A DNA stretch of 60,620 bases from an uncultured Lactobacillus sp. (GTDB taxonomy: Bacteria > Bacillota > Bacilli > Lactobacillales > Lactobacillaceae), in NCBI GenBank assembly GCA_910589675.1, contig CAJUTO010000007.1:1-60620 (forward strand), in the 5' to 3' direction. A program made the translations under genes and the position numbers. The notes below the pieces were generated by a model. It had not been told where the DNA came from. It worked only from the letters and a program-made list of their open reading frames with translations, and ran no database searches. Shown here piece after piece: positions 25,241-33,935 of the stretch. Positions within the stretch are counted from its first letter, which is position 1. The number at the start of each line of letters is the position of its first letter.

Positions 25241-27049
25241 TTAATCTTTAATCTGTGCTAGATCGCCAAACAATTCTTTAGCCTTATCAATGACTTCTTT
25301 TTTTGCTTGAGGATCTATCTGATTACCATTTGCTTCTTGTTCAGATTTTTCTAGTCTTTGAAATTTTTTAGCAAGTAACTCTTCTTTATGACTTGCCACA
25401 AAATCATGCCGTACTTTCAACCATGAAGAATCTGCAACTAAAACAATACTATAATTATGCTTTGTTAGCTTCGCAATTTCAGTTTCAAGTTGAGAAATTA
25501 GATCTCCGTCTTGATTTGCTCGCTCAAACCATAATTCATACTTACATTTTAAAACAATTTGCTCGTGACTTGCAGCCACAGGATCTAAAACTTCCATTAC
25601 AGCTCTTTGAGATACTTTTAGAGTAGACAGTAAGTCTGGCCAAATATCTTTTACTGTATTTAGGTCTTCCTTAGTGGCATTTTCAAGCACATGATATACC
25701 TGCCGGCGGTTATTTTCTTGAGCCGCTTGGCTATTAGAACTAGCCTTTCTTCTTTTCGACTTTTGTTCTGGTTTATTTTCTTTATCGGCAAGGCGCTTAA
25801 TTTGCGACTTAGTTTCAGTTTTAATTGTGCCAGAAAAGTCTGAAGTAGTACTTCTAGCAGGTGCCTGCCTATTTTTCAATTCCGCAACTTGCTTACTTAA
25901 AATGTCAATTTGATTTTTTAGAGTTTGAACAACATCTGACGAAATTGCTTCAGCTTGTTGAGGTGTATTATCAGCTTTTGCTGGAGCTTGAGTTACTTGA
26001 ACCACAAATACATCCAGCGGAATTTGTTGCTGGTTAGTGTAGCGCAAGTCATTTAAGGCATTATTAGCTGCTTGTACGAGTGAGTAGAATTTTTCTTCTG
26101 GAATTTTAGCTAATTCGGAAGCATAATTCTCAGTTAAAAAAGTTTCTTCCTTATTACTCTTAATTGCCAGCATCCCTTTAACAGTTAAACTAATCAACTC
26201 ATCTAAAATATTCTTAGTTGATGCTCCGTCCTGCAAAAGTGCATGAACTATTTCAAGAGCTGCTGAAGTCTTGCCATTAAGTAAATTTAATAATACTTGT
26301 TCAATTTTTTCTTGAGCCGCATAACCAGTTATTCTTAAAGCATCTTCGTATTTAACCTTATCTTGATCATAAGATAAAATCTGATCCAAGATACTTAAAC
26401 TGTCACGCATTCCACCATCAGCTACTTGAGCAATTACTTCAAGGGCCTTTTCTTCAAAGTCAATTTTTTCTTGGCCAAGAATATAGGTCATACGAGCAAT
26501 TAAATCATGTTGATCAATCCGCTTGAAGTTGTAGCGCTGGGTTCTGGAAATAATAGTTGCTGGAACTTTTTGAAGTTCAGTAGTAGCTAAGATAAAGACT
26601 ACGTGCTCTGGCGGCTCTTCTAGTGTCTTAAGTAAGGCATTGAAGGCACCCATCGAAAGCATATGAACCTCATCGATGATGTAGACTTTATATTTACCCT
26701 GTGTTGGGGCGTATTTTACTTTATCTCTGATATCTCGAATTTCATCGACACCATTGTTAGATGCGGCATCGATTTCGATGATATCATTCATTGTTCCTTG
26801 ATCTGCTGCAAGACAGTTTTCACATTCATTACATGGTTCTCCGTCTTGCAGATTAGTACAATTTAAGGCCTTGGCAAAAATTTTAGCACATGATGTTTTA
26901 CCAGTACCACGTGGTCCTGCGAATAGAAAAGCATGTGATATCTTGCCACGCTTGATTGCATTTTTTAATGTATCAGTAATCGCTGTTTGTCCTACGACTC
27001 CATCAAAAGTTCGCGGACGCCATTTACGATATAGCGCTTGATAAGCCAT
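25241..27049 (-). CDS. dnaX: DNA polymerase III subunits gamma and tau
   Basis: A 602-residue clamp-loader ATPase. AAA+ motifs: Walker A FAGPRGTGKTS, zinc module CTNLQDGEPCNECENC, Walker B IIDEVHM, and SRC TIISRTQRYNF. Domains IV-V (about 390-602) carry the tau-specific part that contacts DnaB and the polymerase. First gene of dnaX-yaaK-recR-yaaL. No obvious slippery heptamer for a gamma form was identified. Confidence 0.96.
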   Translation of the reverse strand: MAYQALYRKWRPRTFDGVVGQTAITDTLKNAIKRGKISHAFLFAGPRGTGKTSCAKIFAKALNCTNLQDGEPCNECENCLAADQGTMNDIIEIDAASNNGVDEIRDIRDKVKYAPTQGKYKVYIIDEVHMLSMGAFNALLKTLEEPPEHVVFILATTELQKVPATIISRTQRYNFKRIDQHDLIARMTYILGQEKIDFEEKALEVIAQVADGGMRDSLSILDQILSYDQDKVKYEDALRITGYAAQEKIEQVLLNLLNGKTSAALEIVHALLQDGASTKNILDELISLTVKGMLAIKSNKEETFLTENYASELAKIPEEKFYSLVQAANNALNDLRYTNQQQIPLDVFVVQVTQAPAKADNTPQQAEAISSDVVQTLKNQIDILSKQVAELKNRQAPARSTTSDFSGTIKTETKSQIKRLADKENKPEQKSKRRKASSNSQAAQENNRRQVYHVLENATKEDLNTVKDIWPDLLSTLKVSQRAVMEVLDPVAASHEQIVLKCKYELWFERANQDGDLISQLETEIAKLTKHNYSIVLVADSSWLKVRHDFVASHKEELLAKKFQRLEKSEQEANGNQIDPQAKKEVIDKAKELFGDLAQIKD

Positions 27050-27065
27050 TTTGCACTTCCTTTAT

Positions 27066-27097
27066 CAAAAAAACTCCTAGCTCAAACGAGCTAAGAG
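27066..27097 (-). terminator. Hairpin with T run between the SRP RNA and dnaX
   Basis: Arms CTCCTAGCTC/GAGCTAAGAG on the plus strand (27074-27083, 27088-27097, one wobble), with a seven-T run on the minus strand. It probably ends the SRP RNA transcript, with some readthrough into dnaX. Confidence 0.7.
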
Positions 27098-27111
27098 CTG
27101 TTTAAATTCTC

Positions 27112-27192
27112 AAAAAAAGGCACATGCCCAAGCAACCTTAGTGCTGCTACCTTCCGGTCCTGACACAATTTGGAGGTCGGACATTGCCCACA
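27112..27192 (-). ncRNA. ffs: Signal recognition particle RNA (small bacterial type)
   Basis: The minus strand contains GTCAGGACCGGAAGGTAGCA, the conserved apical domain of 4.5S-type SRP RNA that binds Ffh. The flanking GGGCAATGTCCGACCTCC and AGCACTAAGGTTGC complete the hairpin. Total length is near 80 nt, the short lactobacillus form without an Alu domain. It lies between tadA and dnaX, its usual Firmicute position. A TATTAT -10 box at 27197-27202 places the 5' end near 27190; both ends are approximate. Confidence 0.93.
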
Positions 27193-27225
27193 AACTATAA
27201 TACAGTATTTTGATTTATTTTTCCA

Positions 27226-27708
27226 CTATTTATCTTGCTTTTGTTTACGTCTAATTTCACGGAAAAAATCTTTTAGCATTTGGGCTGCTTGATCCCTAAA
27301 TAAACCGCCATAAATTTTAGGATGGTGATTAAATTTTTCTACCTTAAATAAGTCAATGACACTGCTTGCTGCTCCAGCTTTTGGATCAAAAGCACCATAA
27401 TAAACTTCAGCTAATCTTGAATTAATGATGGCCCCGCTGCACATTGGACATGGTTCAAGCGTAATAAATAAACTGCAGTCGACTAGGCGCCAGGAATTTA
27501 AATTTTTACAAGCTTGTCTAATTGCAATCATTTCGGCATGCTGCGTCGCATCTTCATCAAGCTCGCGTCTATTATATCCTTCGCCAATCACATTGCCATC
27601 TTTATCCACAACAACTGCACCAATTGGCACTTCACCTTGTTCTTCAGCCTTTTTTGCCTGTTCAAAGGCTAGGTGCATGTATTTTTCTTTTTGCTCTTTA
27701 GTTAACAT
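27226..27708 (-). CDS. tadA: tRNA-specific adenosine deaminase
   Basis: A 160-residue zinc deaminase. HAEMIA supplies the zinc-ligand His and proton-shuttle Glu, and PCPMCSGA the two Cys ligands. It converts A34 to inosine in tRNA-Arg(ACG). Upstream neighbour of the SRP RNA and dnaX, a conserved Firmicute order. Confidence 0.95.
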   Translation of the reverse strand: MLTKEQKEKYMHLAFEQAKKAEEQGEVPIGAVVVDKDGNVIGEGYNRRELDEDATQHAEMIAIRQACKNLNSWRLVDCSLFITLEPCPMCSGAIINSRLAEVYYGAFDPKAGAASSVIDLFKVEKFNHHPKIYGGLFRDQAAQMLKDFFREIRRKQKQDK

Positions 27709-27743
27709 ATATCTTCCTCTTTAATTTCTGCTTATATTCTAAC

Positions 27744-27773
27744 AAAAAGAAAAAAGCTAGCGACCTGCTAGCT
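27744..27773 (-). terminator. Rho-independent terminator of the YxeA-like gene
   Basis: Arms AGCTAGC/GCTAGCT (27755-27761, 27767-27773) with a 5-nt loop and a T-rich tail on the minus strand, directly after the stop of the gene at 27782. Confidence 0.8.
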
Positions 27774-27781
27774 AAAAATTT

Positions 27782-28108
27782 TTATTGTTGGTTATAGAAT
27801 TGTTTTTTTGTAATATATGAAATTGATTTTACATATTGACCCTTATGATGGATCTTAATATATTCCTGATTTGGATCATAACCACCTACTTGTTTTATTT
27901 TATAAGCTCTAGTTTTACTATCCTTTGGGTTAATGATCGTTACTTGTTTGTAATTCTGAGTGCTTTTTGGAACCTTAGCATAACTAACTTTTTCGCTAAC
28001 CAACGGATTTAAACGATCGGTAGCAGACGTATGAACAGTCAAAACTCCAATAAGTGCTATTACCAGTACAGTCAGAAATGAAATAACTCCTATTTTAAAT
28101 TTCTTCAT
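27782..28108 (-). CDS. YxeA-like (DUF1093) exported protein
   Basis: A 108-residue protein with a basic start, one hydrophobic segment (about 8-26) and a small extracellular domain with YKIKQVGGYDPNQEYIKIHHKGQYVKSI, split pattern typical of the YxeA/DUF1093 family. Role unknown. It lies about 110 bp downstream of an Rgg-like regulator gene on the same strand, mirroring the pair at 142-1546. Confidence 0.7.
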   Translation of the reverse strand: MKKFKIGVISFLTVLVIALIGVLTVHTSATDRLNPLVSEKVSYAKVPKSTQNYKQVTIINPKDSKTRAYKIKQVGGYDPNQEYIKIHHKGQYVKSISYITKKQFYNQQ

Positions 28109-28220
28109 ATTTACTCTCCTTACACTAAACTTATCGATTAATTATTTTAGATTGATTATATGTTACTAAGAAAGTACCGTCATCAGCAATTAAATTTCGA
28201 TATTTCGAATTATTTTTATA

Positions 28221-29075
28221 TCAGCTTTCATTCTGTAATCGATTTGCAAGTTTCGTTAGACCTGCATGTCTCAACACATCTTTTAATTGCTGCATAGATT
28301 TTTTATCTCCATTTCTCATATCTTCAAAATATTGAGTAATAAGAATCTTTAATCCAAACCTATCATCAAAAGGCAATGTACGAATAAGAGCCATTGTTTC
28401 TGACACATATTTATCAATTTTTCTAATACAAAGCGCCGTGTATAAATAATTAACACAAACTGTGGATACTCTCCGTTGAAAAGTAGCTGGACAATTTTCT
28501 AAATTTTTATAGTAGCGTAATACCTTTCCCATTCTAGCCATCAAAATGCCTGGATCAGAAATAGGCATAGAGTTACCAAAAATTGTTAATGCCTCGTTAT
28601 CTGTAACCCAATTATCTTTTTGATAAATATATTGATTAATTTTTGCTCGAGTTGCCTTATCCATTGCAGTCATTTCATCCTTTAAATAAGCCCTGATTAA
28701 TACAGCCCGATAATATGTGATTTTTGGAACAGCAGGCATATTTTCCAATTTATGAGTAATTTTCTCGACTCTTTCTAAATCATTATTATTAAAAGCAATT
28801 GATAATTGATTAGAAATATCCTCTATCATCCTTGCACGTTCATCAATTTTGTACGAGCCATTGACTGACTCAAAAAATCTTATTATATCTACATGATTAG
28901 ATTTAAGAAGTAAAATTAATTTTTCACTATCAATATCTGCTTCTTTTCCATTTTTAGCATAACCTGTCTCTATTTCTGAATAGTGAGAAACAGACATAGG
29001 TATATTTTTAATCCAAGCGGCTTGTGTTTTATGTTGAGCCAATCTTTCTTTTCGAAGAGCTTCTCTTATTTTCAT
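28221..29075 (-). CDS. Rgg-like transcriptional regulator
   Basis: A 284-residue protein with N-terminal HTH_XRE (MKIREALRKERLAQHKTQAAW, SHYSEIETG) followed by a helical TPR-like region of about 210 residues. Same architecture as the regulator at 728-1546. The HTH has an insertion (GYAKNGKEADIDSEK) compared with that paralogue. Probable peptide-responsive regulator of the adjacent YxeA-like gene; no pheromone gene was seen. Confidence 0.8.
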   Translation of the reverse strand: MKIREALRKERLAQHKTQAAWIKNIPMSVSHYSEIETGYAKNGKEADIDSEKLILLLKSNHVDIIRFFESVNGSYKIDERARMIEDISNQLSIAFNNNDLERVEKITHKLENMPAVPKITYYRAVLIRAYLKDEMTAMDKATRAKINQYIYQKDNWVTDNEALTIFGNSMPISDPGILMARMGKVLRYYKNLENCPATFQRRVSTVCVNYLYTALCIRKIDKYVSETMALIRTLPFDDRFGLKILITQYFEDMRNGDKKSMQQLKDVLRHAGLTKLANRLQNES

Positions 29076-29141
29076 ATCATCATCTATTCCTATGTTTAAA
29101 CTTATAAGTACTAGTATTTGTAAATATAATACCCTTTATAA

Positions 29142-29170
29142 CTAAAAAAGCTGGCTAAATTAACCAGCTT
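29142..29170 (-). terminator. Rho-independent terminator of the small membrane protein gene at 29251
   Basis: Arms AAGCTGG/CCAGCTT (29148-29154 and 29164-29170) with a six-T tail on the minus strand. Confidence 0.82.
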
Positions 29171-29250
29171 AAATAAATAAATTCATCATAAAACATATTC
29201 ACGTATAGATTAAAACTTGAAAATAAAAAAGATCTTTTGACCCTTTCTAT

Positions 29251-29433
29251 CTAAATACGACCACGTTTTTTAATCGTATAACAGTTAACAAAATAGCCGA
29301 TTGATCCAATGAAATAAAGCATCGCTAACCCAGCTGCGCCTAAGAAACGATCACCATCAATCGATAAATAAATCATTCCACCAAGACCAGCTAAAACAAT
29401 CAAGACTAAAATAATGTTAATAAACAGTTTCAT
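29251..29433 (-). CDS. Small membrane protein, two helices
   Basis: A 60-residue protein with hydrophobic segments at about 3-24 and 31-51 and a basic C-terminus (KKRGRI). RBS AAGTGA near the ATG. Monocistronic, with its own terminator. Unknown function; no family recognised. Confidence 0.6.
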   Translation of the reverse strand: MKLFINIILVLIVLAGLGGMIYLSIDGDRFLGAAGLAMLYFIGSIGYFVNCYTIKKRGRI

Positions 29434-29508
29434 AATGAATTCACTTCTTTCAAAGTATTTTTCTCTACTTTGTATCCGCTTTCATTATAAACCTTTATTG
29501 TTATTTTT

Positions 29509-30120
29509 TTAATTATTTGTACTCATTAAAATGTAGTAACCCTTATCACGAGCTAGAATCTCACAATTTCCGTATATCTTTGTCATTAATTTCTTGGCAC
29601 TAGGTGCACCTTGTTTCTTCTGAATTACTACCAATAAGACGCCTTTTTCTACTAGATGGTCTTTTGCGTCAGCCAAAATTTGGTCGACTACCTTTTTACC
29701 AGCACGAATTGGTGGATTAGTAATAATTAGCCCGTATTTTTTATCCACCTGTTCATAAATATCTGACTGATAAATATTTACATTATCAATCCGATTAAAC
29801 TGTGCATTTCTTTTAGCTAAATCTAAGGCACGCTCATTTACATCTACCATATCAACTTCTTGATCAGGCCAAAACTTAGCCGCAAATAATCCCATCGGAC
29901 CGTAACCAGTCCCAACATCTAAGATTCCATCCTTTGGAAAATCAACGTTTTTCATTGCCTTTATTAAAACGCCGGAACCATAATCAACTCTTAATTTTGA
30001 AAAAACACCTGCGTCAGTTGTAAATTTTAAATCAATATCATCAATATGATAATCAACTAAGTGTTCATCATGCTTGGCATCAGGATTAGCCGCAAAATAC
30101 ATTTGATTCTTTTTTGTCAT
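29509..30120 (-). CDS. Class I SAM-dependent methyltransferase, RsmC-like
   Basis: A 203-residue Rossmann methylase. SAM loop VGTGYGPMGL and catalytic NPPIRAGK motif place it in the RsmC/RlmG-like 'small domain' methylase family (YbxB in Bacillus), which modifies guanine N2 in rRNA. The N-terminal YFAANPDAKHDEHLVDYHI is typical. The exact rRNA position cannot be deduced. Confidence 0.88.
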   Translation of the reverse strand: MTKKNQMYFAANPDAKHDEHLVDYHIDDIDLKFTTDAGVFSKLRVDYGSGVLIKAMKNVDFPKDGILDVGTGYGPMGLFAAKFWPDQEVDMVDVNERALDLAKRNAQFNRIDNVNIYQSDIYEQVDKKYGLIITNPPIRAGKKVVDQILADAKDHLVEKGVLLVVIQKKQGAPSAKKLMTKIYGNCEILARDKGYYILMSTNN

Positions 30121-30223
30121 AATTATTCTCGCTTCTTTAATTTCTATTTATAGTTTATCAATTCTGCTTTGTTTTTTTCCATAAAGCCTTATAATTAGAA
30201 TGTTACAGAAAGGAAGAGATAGA

Positions 30224-30448
30224 ATGATGATTTCTATTCCTATATTTATTTTAGCAATTATTATTGGAATTATCTGTTTATGGGTAGGATTTAGAATAAA
30301 AGGCAATCAAGCAGTTTTTGGTCGTGTTCTTTCAACAAATAGACAAACCTGGGCAAGATTTTGGTTAACAGCCGGTTGGGTTATCATTATTATTGCTGGT
30401 TGTTATCTTCTATTCATGATTATTCTACATTTTTATTTGAAGATGTAA
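30224..30448 (+). CDS. Small membrane protein, two helices
   Basis: A 74-residue protein with helices near 3-22 and 47-70. The start at 30224 follows AAAGGAAG at 7 nt; an in-frame ATG at 30200 lies upstream of that RBS and is rejected. Function unknown. Convergent with the K+ channel gene through a shared terminator. Confidence 0.65.
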   Translation: MMISIPIFILAIIIGIICLWVGFRIKGNQAVFGRVLSTNRQTWARFWLTAGWVIIIIAGCYLLFMIILHFYLKM

Positions 30449-30487
30449 AAAAGCGTAAATTCATTTTTGAATTTACGCTTTAATTTT
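30447..30487. terminator. Bidirectional terminator
   Basis: Arms AAAGCGTAAATTCA and TGAATTTACGCTTT with a 4-nt loop and A/T runs on both sides. It overlaps the ends of both flanking genes. Confidence 0.85.
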
Positions 30488-31316
30488 TGTCTTTTTTCTT
30501 TTCAATCCATTCCTTAAGTTTATCCCACTCCCGAGGAGGACGATTTTCTTTTAATTCTTGGATTTGTTTTTGCAAGTTTTGATTTTGCTCAGCCAACATC
30601 TTATTTTGATCTTCTAGCCGGTCTAATTTATCTAAAATTAAGGTCAAATCAGCATTCTTGTCTTTAATACTGATTTTACCTTCATTTCTTCTCATCAAGT
30701 AAGCAGTAAGCGAACTAGTAACGATTCCCATTACTCCTACTCCAATCAGAATCATTGCTAAAATCACTAATTTTCCCAGTAAAGATTGCGGTGAAATCGT
30801 GTGTTTAGAAATATCTCCATAACCGACAGTACTTGCAGTAGTTACGGCCCACCAGAATGCTTGATCAAGTGAAACATGCTCAGTAATCGAAATTGCAACT
30901 GATCCTAACATCAAAAAGGCAATACTAAAGTATATTACATATAAAATACCATGAGTGTGTAAGATATCTTTTAGCATCCCCACTAGACCAGCCAACCGGA
31001 TTAAACGTAATAGCCTAAAATATAAACCAATATCTCCCAACTGAGCCAGTTTCATCCAACTAAAGGCAAGGCCAACAGGAATAATTGCTAGCAGCTCAAA
31101 AATATTATTTCTAAAAAATACTTTCTTATTTTTTGCAAGATAGAGCCGAGAAAAGTAATCTATTGCCAAAATAATTAAAATAAGGTTATTTAGCCAAAAC
31201 CACTTACTATTCCTACTATTAATATCAATTATTGCCGCAAAATCTAACACAAGCAGAATAATTGAAATAATAGCTAAAGCGGCTTTAAACCATTTATAAA
31301 AATTTTTCTTAAGCAT
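30480..31316 (-). CDS. Voltage-gated-type potassium channel with C-terminal coiled coil
   Basis: A 278-residue membrane protein with an S1-S6 layout. S4-like FRLLRLIRLAGLVGML carries regularly spaced arginines, and the pore loop TTASTVGYGD is the K+ selectivity filter. The tail (about 228-278) is a coiled coil that could assemble tetramers. ATG at 31316 is chosen because the upstream in-frame ATG at 31364 lies inside the rplL terminator stem. The RBS is weak. It lies just downstream of rplL. Confidence 0.85.
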   Translation of the reverse strand: MLKKNFYKWFKAALAIISIILLVLDFAAIIDINSRNSKWFWLNNLILIILAIDYFSRLYLAKNKKVFFRNNIFELLAIIPVGLAFSWMKLAQLGDIGLYFRLLRLIRLAGLVGMLKDILHTHGILYVIYFSIAFLMLGSVAISITEHVSLDQAFWWAVTTASTVGYGDISKHTISPQSLLGKLVILAMILIGVGVMGIVTSSLTAYLMRRNEGKISIKDKNADLTLILDKLDRLEDQNKMLAEQNQNLQKQIQELKENRPPREWDKLKEWIEKKKDKN

Positions 31317-31330
31317 AATTTTATTGTAAA

Positions 31331-31363
31331 CAAAAATGAGGACTCCGTAAAATAGAGTCCTCA
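31331..31363 (-). terminator. Rho-independent terminator of rplJ-rplL
   Basis: Perfect arms TGAGGACTC/GAGTCCTCA (31337-31345 and 31355-31363) with TTTTTG following on the minus strand. Confidence 0.88.
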
Positions 31364-31393
31364 TTTTCAGTAGGATGTTCAGTTAAGACGTTA

Positions 31394-31756
31394 TTACTTA
31401 ACAGTAACAGTTGCGCCAACTTCTTCAAGCTTAGCTTTGATGTCGTTAGCTTCGTCTTCAGAAACGCCTTCCTTAACGTTCTTAGGAGCACCATCAACAA
31501 GGTCCTTAGAATCCTTAAGGCCAAGACCAGTGATGTCACGAACAACCTTGATAACCTTAACTTTTTCTTGACCAACATCAGTCAATTCAACGTCAAATTC
31601 AGTCTTTTCTGCACCTGCGCCTGCAGCACCTGCAGCAGCAACTGGAGCAGCAGCTGAAACACCAAATTCGTCTTCAATAGCCTTTACTAAGTCGTTTAAT
31701 TCAAGGATTGAAGCACCTTTTAAATCTTCAATAATCTTTTCAGTATCTAAAGCCAT
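31394..31756 (-). CDS. rplL: Ribosomal protein L7/L12
   Basis: A 120-residue stalk protein. The N-terminal dimerisation domain (about 1-35), Ala/Gly-rich hinge ([11 protein letters not shown]) and C-terminal factor-binding domain ([25 protein letters not shown] region) are all present. It recruits translation GTPases. Follows rplJ by 43 bp with RBS GGAGGAA. Confidence 0.97.
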   Translation of the reverse strand: MALDTEKIIEDLKGASILELNDLVKAIEDEFGVSAAAPVAAAGAAGAGAEKTEFDVELTDVGQEKVKVIKVVRDITGLGLKDSKDLVDGAPKNVKEGVSEDEANDIKAKLEEVGATVTVK

Positions 31757-31799
31757 TATAAGTTTCCTCCGAAATTAGATATGTGTAAATTTACTAATA

Positions 31800-32300
31800 T
31801 TATTCGTCTTTTGAATCAGCGACAGCCTTAACAGCGTATGCAAAGTTGCGAACTGGAGCTTGTAATACAGATACAAGCATTGAAAGTAAACCTTCGCGAC
31901 CTGGAATAGCTGCAAGTTTCTTGATTTCTTCTTGGCTGGCAACCTTACCTTCGAGCATACCACCTTTAATTGATAATGCGTCGATATCATCTTCGTATTT
32001 AGAAACAATACGAGCTGGTTCAGTGATGTCTTCTGCATCAGCAGTGTAAACAACAGCAGTAGGACCAACAAAAGTATCTTCTAAACCTTCAATACCAGCC
32101 TTTTCAGCAGCACGCTTTAAGTAAGTGTTCTTGATAACTTTCATCTTAACGTTAGCATCACGTAGATCCTTACGTAAGTTAGTTACTTCTTCAACAGTTA
32201 AACCTAAGTAGTCAATTACTAAGATAGCCTTAGCTTCCTTAAGTTCTGCTGCAAAGTCATCAACAAGCTTTTCTTTTTTAGCAATGATTGCTTTACTCAA
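31800..32300 (-). CDS. rplJ: Ribosomal protein L10
   Basis: A 166-residue stalk base protein that anchors L7/L12 dimers. The start is TTG at 32300 (SKAIIAKKEKLVDDFA), 5 nt after GGAGGTG. An upstream in-frame ATG at 32372 falls inside the leader hairpin and is rejected. Preceded by an L10 leader and an attenuator hairpin, so the operon is probably feedback-regulated by L10-L12. Confidence 0.95.
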   Translation of the reverse strand: MSKAIIAKKEKLVDDFAAELKEAKAILVIDYLGLTVEEVTNLRKDLRDANVKMKVIKNTYLKRAAEKAGIEGLEDTFVGPTAVVYTADAEDITEPARIVSKYEDDIDALSIKGGMLEGKVASQEEIKKLAAIPGREGLLSMLVSVLQAPVRNFAYAVKAVADSKDE

Positions 32301-32344
32301 CGAATTCACCTCCAAATTTACTTTAAGATAAATTCTATCAGCCG

Positions 32345-32378
32345 AAATAAAAACTCCATGCCAAAAAGACATGGAGTT
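32345..32378 (-). terminator. Attenuator hairpin of the rplJL leader
   Basis: Perfect 9-bp arms AACTCCATG/CATGGAGTT (32352-32360, 32370-32378) with TTTTTATT following on the minus strand. It lies between the L10-binding leader and the rplJ RBS, where binding could switch terminator formation. Confidence 0.8.
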
Positions 32379-32455
32379 GTAAAACTCTTTGTTTTTCTGG
32401 CCTCGGCGGGATATTAAGGCACGTTAGCCACCCGAGTCTTAGGTAGAATTTACTG
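32379..32455 (-). promoter_or_regulatory. Ribosomal protein L10 leader
   Basis: On the minus strand the transcript 5' region contains CTAAGACTCGGGTGGCTAAC and CTTAATATCCCGCCGAGG, which pair to form the L10-leader structure that mimics the 23S rRNA site of L10-L12. It precedes rplJ, its known location in Firmicutes. Boundaries are approximate. Confidence 0.85.
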
Positions 32456-32461
32456 TACAAT

Positions 32462-32490
32462 ATATTACCTTAAATTAGATAAGTCGTCAA
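32462..32490 (-). promoter_or_regulatory. rplJL promoter
   Basis: Minus-strand TTGACG (32485-32490), 17-bp spacer, TATAAT-like TAATAT (32462-32467). Start of transcription near 32455, at the start of the L10 leader. Confidence 0.72.
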
Positions 32491-32499
32491 TAGCTTTTT

Positions 32500-33291
32500 T
32501 TAATTAAACCATTTTTCGCGAATCTTTTTTAGCTCTCCCGTCTTCTCTAAATGGTCAAGAGCTTGATTAATCGTGTTTTTAAGAGTTTTATCTTTTTTAT
32601 TGATTCCTACTGAAAATTTTTCACTTGGATATGGTAATTTTTCTTTTTTAAATTCTTTTTGATACTTGCTGTGAGCTAAATAATAATTTGCATATACCCC
32701 ATCAATTAATAAGCCATCAATTCTGCCAGCTTTTAAATCGATAAAGGCATTGTTATAAGTATCATACAAAACTGTACTTTTGACACGTTTCTTTAAGACT
32801 TTAGGATAATTATCCAAATCATCGGCTCCTGAAGATCCCGTTTGAACTCCAAGAATTTTTCCTTTCATTTGTCGATAATTATTTATTCCTTCATTTTTTC
32901 GTGTAACCAGAATCTGATCATTTTCAAGATATGGTTTTGAAAATGCTACTTTCTTTGCCCTAGCCTTCGTCTTAGTATACCCATTCCAGATAACATCTAT
33001 TGTCCCATTGCGAAGTTCTGTTTCTTTCATTGACCAATCAATTGTTTGAAAATCAGGTTTTAAGCCAATCTCCTTGCAAACGGCCTTGGCTAAGTCAACG
33101 TCAAAACCAACAAGCTTACCATTCTTTTGTCGAAAATCCATTGGTACGAAGCTGTCGTCAACACCAATTACTAAAGTACCACGTGATTTAATCGCCTGCC
33201 ATGAGTTTTCCTGTCTTTGACACCCAGCCAGTCCAACAGAAGCTAGCACAATAATCAATAGACCCAAAAATCGTATTATTTTTTTCATCAT
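32500..33291 (-). CDS. Amino acid ABC transporter substrate-binding lipoprotein
   Basis: A 263-residue type II periplasmic-binding-fold protein. A lipobox (VGLAGC, Cys near residue 24) shows it is a membrane-tethered lipoprotein. RGTLVIGVDDSFVPMDFRQ and KLVGFDVDLAKAVCKEIG are typical of the polar amino acid (Gln/His/Cys) family; the ligand is not certain. It is the last gene of a permease-ATPase-binding protein operon with 4-bp overlap to the ATPase gene. Confidence 0.92.
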   Translation of the reverse strand: MMKKIIRFLGLLIIVLASVGLAGCQRQENSWQAIKSRGTLVIGVDDSFVPMDFRQKNGKLVGFDVDLAKAVCKEIGLKPDFQTIDWSMKETELRNGTIDVIWNGYTKTKARAKKVAFSKPYLENDQILVTRKNEGINNYRQMKGKILGVQTGSSGADDLDNYPKVLKKRVKSTVLYDTYNNAFIDLKAGRIDGLLIDGVYANYYLAHSKYQKEFKKEKLPYPSEKFSVGINKKDKTLKNTINQALDHLEKTGELKKIREKWFN

Positions 33292-33935
33292 TTTTCTATT
33301 GGCTCAACTTTTAAGATTTTATCAGCAACAGTTTTTCCAAACTGGTGATCATGAGTAATAATTACCTGCGTCATTCCTGTTTGTTTAAGCTTTAAGAAAA
33401 TATCTTTTACTTTTCCTACTAACTCAGGGTCTAAAGCAGAGGTAGGCTCATCATAACACAAGATTTCGGGTTTCATTTGCAGGGCTCTGGCAATGGCTAC
33501 ACGCTGCTTTTGTCCCCCTGATAATTGGTATGGATATAAAGTTTTAAACTTGTCTAAGTCTAATTGATCTAAAACAGGTGCAGCTGCTTTTTCAGCCTCT
33601 GCTTTACTCATCTTATTTACCATAATTGGAGCAAGCGTAATATTATCCATTACTGAAAGGTTTGGAAAAAGATTGTAATCTTGAAAAACCATCCCTACCA
33701 AATGATTATTACGATCTGTAGGATCAAATTCTTTTCCATTATGGAGGAATTTTCCACTATCGGCACTTTCAAGCCCCGCTATCAAGCGAAGCAGTGTAGT
33801 TTTTCCTGCACCTGAAGGGCCAATAATACTTAAGATATCTCCTTGATCTAGTGACAAATTTAACTTATCAATAATTTTTCTCGTGCCAAAGCTCTTGCTT
33901 ATATTCTTGAGCTCTAAAACTTTATTTCCAGACAT
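33288..33935 (-). CDS. Amino acid ABC transporter ATP-binding protein
   Basis: A 215-residue ABC ATPase, slightly shorter than the usual 240. Walker A GPSGAGKTT, Q-loop VFQDYNLFPN, signature LSGGQKQR, Walker B ILCYDEPTSALD and H-loop THD are all intact. It powers the permease encoded just upstream (14-bp overlap) and belongs to the polar amino acid uptake family. Confidence 0.94.
   Translation of the reverse strand: MSGNKVLELKNISKSFGTRKIIDKLNLSLDQGDILSIIGPSGAGKTTLLRLIAGLESADSGKFLHNGKEFDPTDRNNHLVGMVFQDYNLFPNLSVMDNITLAPIMVNKMSKAEAEKAAAPVLDQLDLDKFKTLYPYQLSGGQKQRVAIARALQMKPEILCYDEPTSALDPELVGKVKDIFLKLKQTGMTQVIITHDHQFGKTVADKILKVEPIEK

Noticed and set aside
31317-31364. Upstream ATG at 31364 for the potassium channel
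   Set aside because: It lies in the right arm of the rplL terminator and adds 16 residues not needed for the first helix.
32301-32372. Upstream ATG at 32372 for rplJ
   Set aside because: It is inside the attenuator hairpin; GGAGGTG and the L10 N-terminus point to TTG at 32300.
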